A DNA stretch of 5,914 nt from Methanoregula sp. (GTDB lineage Archaea > Halobacteriota > Methanomicrobia > Methanomicrobiales > Methanospirillaceae), in assembly GCA_003154335.1 (NCBI GenBank), contig PMDE01000128.1, positions 2,249 to 8,162 on the forward strand, written 5' to 3'. Position numbers and translations under genes: made by a program. The notes below the pieces were generated by a model, which saw nothing but the letters and a program-made list of their open reading frames with translations, was not told the origin of the DNA and did no database searches. This document shows, piece after piece, positions 4,721 to 5,914 of this stretch (the first letter of the stretch is position 1; every line of letters starts with the position of its first letter).

Positions 4721-5425
4721 CTAATATACTTGATTGAGGATTTTTACCTGCCCTTCACCTTTGGAGAGTTTATTGATAAGATCGTAGAATTCTCCCTGTA
4801 TGCCCGCAGGAATGCGAACAACGCAAACCCAGGAACCATCTTTTTGCCATTCATCCTTTTCCAGGGTTGATCCTGCGGCAATGTCACCGTACGCTTTTGC
4901 TGCAAAATCGGGGGGGATTCGAATTGCAAGCCTAAGTTCTTCAAACCGGATGGGGAGAAGAGGCCTCAATGCTTTAACGGTATCTTTCACCTGCTCATCC
5001 AGATGCTTGAACGGGTCAATGTTGACCCGTGCTTCCTCCATTGCCATTTCTATCCTGTGCGGGGGGTGTGGGTGACCAGTCTGGGGATTAACTGAATTCC
5101 TGGCGATAAAGGTTATAACCTGCCTCCGTTTGTCTTCAATCATTTGTTTACGCTGTTCGGCAGTGAGATGGATCTCTCCTTTTTCGATAATCCGACGGGC
5201 AACAACATTAAAGTCAGTGCTATGGAAGACCTTTTCAAGGGCTTCATCCGAAGCCCGGGTTCCCCTCGAAGCGTTGCCAAAGACACTTAATGCCGCTACA
5301 ACATCCTCGATATCGACATTCTGGCCCTGTCGGACCAGGGCGGCCTGATTTGGGTCAACAAGAATTTCAAATCGTTCTCCGAAACTCTCGAGGCGAGCTA
5401 CCACTGCTTTTTCGAGCGGTATCAT
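4721..5425 (-). CDS. Ribosome maturation factor SBDS (Sdo1 homologue)
   Basis: This 234-residue protein is the archaeal orthologue of SBDS, which in eukaryotes works with EFL1 to release eIF6 from the maturing 60S subunit; the archaeal role in large-subunit maturation is inferred. Three domains are expected. The FYSH domain (about 1-88) contains VFGNASRGTRASDEAL. The helical middle domain (about 89-160) carries KGEIHLTAEQR and NPQTGHPHPPHRIE, both hallmark motifs. The ferredoxin-like C-terminal domain (about 161-234) contains LRLAIRIPP and the WVCVVRIPAG strand. Length matches archaeal members (~230-240). ATG 5425 lies six bases after the psmA stop with no Shine-Dalgarno, so translation is probably coupled to psmA. 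Stop is TAG. Confidence 0.96.
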   Translation of the reverse strand: MIPLEKAVVARLESFGERFEILVDPNQAALVRQGQNVDIEDVVAALSVFGNASRGTRASDEALEKVFHSTDFNVVARRIIEKGEIHLTAEQRKQMIEDKRRQVITFIARNSVNPQTGHPHPPHRIEMAMEEARVNIDPFKHLDEQVKDTVKALRPLLPIRFEELRLAIRIPPDFAAKAYGDIAAGSTLEKDEWQKDGSWVCVVRIPAGIQGEFYDLINKLSKGEGQVKILNQVY

Positions 5426-5431
5426 AGGACG

Positions 5432-5914
5432 TCACTGTTTAAACTGGCCGACAAACGTAGCGACTTCTTCTTTACTCATTTTTCGGAATACCGGGTTTTC
5501 CCGGCCGATCACGCCTATTTCTACAGTATCTACATCGAATTTGCCTTCAGTTGCTGAATGAAGCGCTTTGAGTCCAAGAAGGATAACATCTTTTATCTCA
5601 GATTCAGGGTTGTATTCCTCTTCAAAAACCTTCATTGCAGCAGGACGTCCGATTCCAATACCGGTTGCTTTGTACTCCAGAAGGGTTCCGGAGGGATCAG
5701 TTTCGAAAAGACGACACTCGCCATCACTCACTCCTGCAATAAGCAGCGCTGTACCGTAGGGGCGAATTCCCCCGTACTGTGTAAGCGTCTGCATATGGTC
5801 ACAGAGTTTTTTTGCCAGTGCTTCGACTTCGATTGGCTCGTCATATGAAACGCGGTTGATCTGGCATTCTATCCGGGCCCGGTCAACAAGAGAACGCGCA
5901 TCTCCTACGAGTCC
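5432..5914 (-). CDS. psmA: Proteasome subunit alpha, C-terminal part (runs off window)
   Basis: The minus-strand frame is open to the window edge and gives the last 160 residues of an alpha subunit of the 20S proteasome; about 80-85 N-terminal residues, including the gating segment, lie outside. Recognisable elements are GLVGDARSLVDRAR at the edge (alpha subunits typically read GL.AD.R.L...AR), TQYGGIRPYGTALLIAG, the strand ending CRLFETDPSG, and KATGIGIGR. Alpha subunits form the outer rings that gate entry and dock the PAN/ATPase activators; they carry no catalytic Thr. The tail FRKMSKEEVATFVGQFKQ lacks a clear HbYX-like element, as expected for a ring subunit. psmA is the first visible gene of the minus-strand cluster, with SBDS starting six bases after its stop. 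Confidence 0.95.
   Translation of the reverse strand, partial: GLVGDARSLVDRARIECQINRVSYDEPIEVEALAKKLCDHMQTLTQYGGIRPYGTALLIAGVSDGECRLFETDPSGTLLEYKATGIGIGRPAAMKVFEEEYNPESEIKDVILLGLKALHSATEGKFDVDTVEIGVIGRENPVFRKMSKEEVATFVGQFKQ

Noticed and set aside
1..5914. Mobile elements, CRISPR arrays, defence systems, rRNA
   Set aside because: No transposase or nuclease motifs, no regularly spaced repeats and no rRNA-like sequence were seen; apart from the genes listed the window is ordinary archaeal core genome.

Overview
The window looks like a piece of a methanogenic euryarchaeon chromosome, most likely Methanomicrobiales-like. The evidence is a run of purely archaeal/eukaryotic-type information-processing genes (20S proteasome alpha subunit, SBDS, ribosomal protein eL43, RNA polymerase subunit P, KEOPS subunit Pcc1, prefoldin beta). 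Further support comes from tRNA genes without encoded CCA, a tRNA-Tyr with the archaeal C1-G72/A73 identity pattern and an intron after position 37, AT-rich TATA-like elements, and oligo-T ends. The species assignment is inference.

Layout. Positions 1-357 (+) hold the 3' end of a YkgJ/CxxCxxCC-type cysteine-cluster protein. Positions 358-621 carry no recognisable gene, only two small hairpins. Two tRNA genes follow on the minus strand: intron-containing tRNA-Tyr(GTA) at 712-817, then tRNA-Asp(GTC) at 622-694, ending in an oligo-T tract. A divergent intergenic region (818-964) separates them from a full-length 2-isopropylmalate synthase-like gene (965-2485, +). On the minus strand, converging on it, lies a stand-alone HD-domain protein of the RelA/SpoT-hydrolase (MESH1-like) type (2606-3202).

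From 3431 to the right edge, everything on the minus strand belongs to the conserved archaeal proteasome/ribosome/RNA-polymerase neighbourhood. In transcription order it reads psmA (partial, runs off the right edge), SBDS, rpl37ae (eL43), rpoP, pcc1, pfdB. psmA-SBDS and rpl37ae-rpoP are tightly packed. A T-rich gap lies before pcc1. A hairpin plus T-run between pcc1 and pfdB, followed by a TATA-like element and a good Shine-Dalgarno, suggests pfdB is also transcribed separately.

The cluster combines protein quality control (proteasome, prefoldin), ribosome maturation (SBDS, eL43), transcription (RpoP) and tRNA t6A modification (Pcc1). In many archaea the exosome genes rrp4-rrp41-rrp42 sit between SBDS and rpl37ae; here only 44 bp separate them. 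I see no mobile elements, CRISPR arrays or clearly novel multi-gene system. The most noteworthy items are the alarmone-hydrolase-like HD protein, the exosome-less superoperon, the tRNA-Tyr intron with its duplicated anticodon-stem sequence, and the unusual leader of the leuA-like gene.
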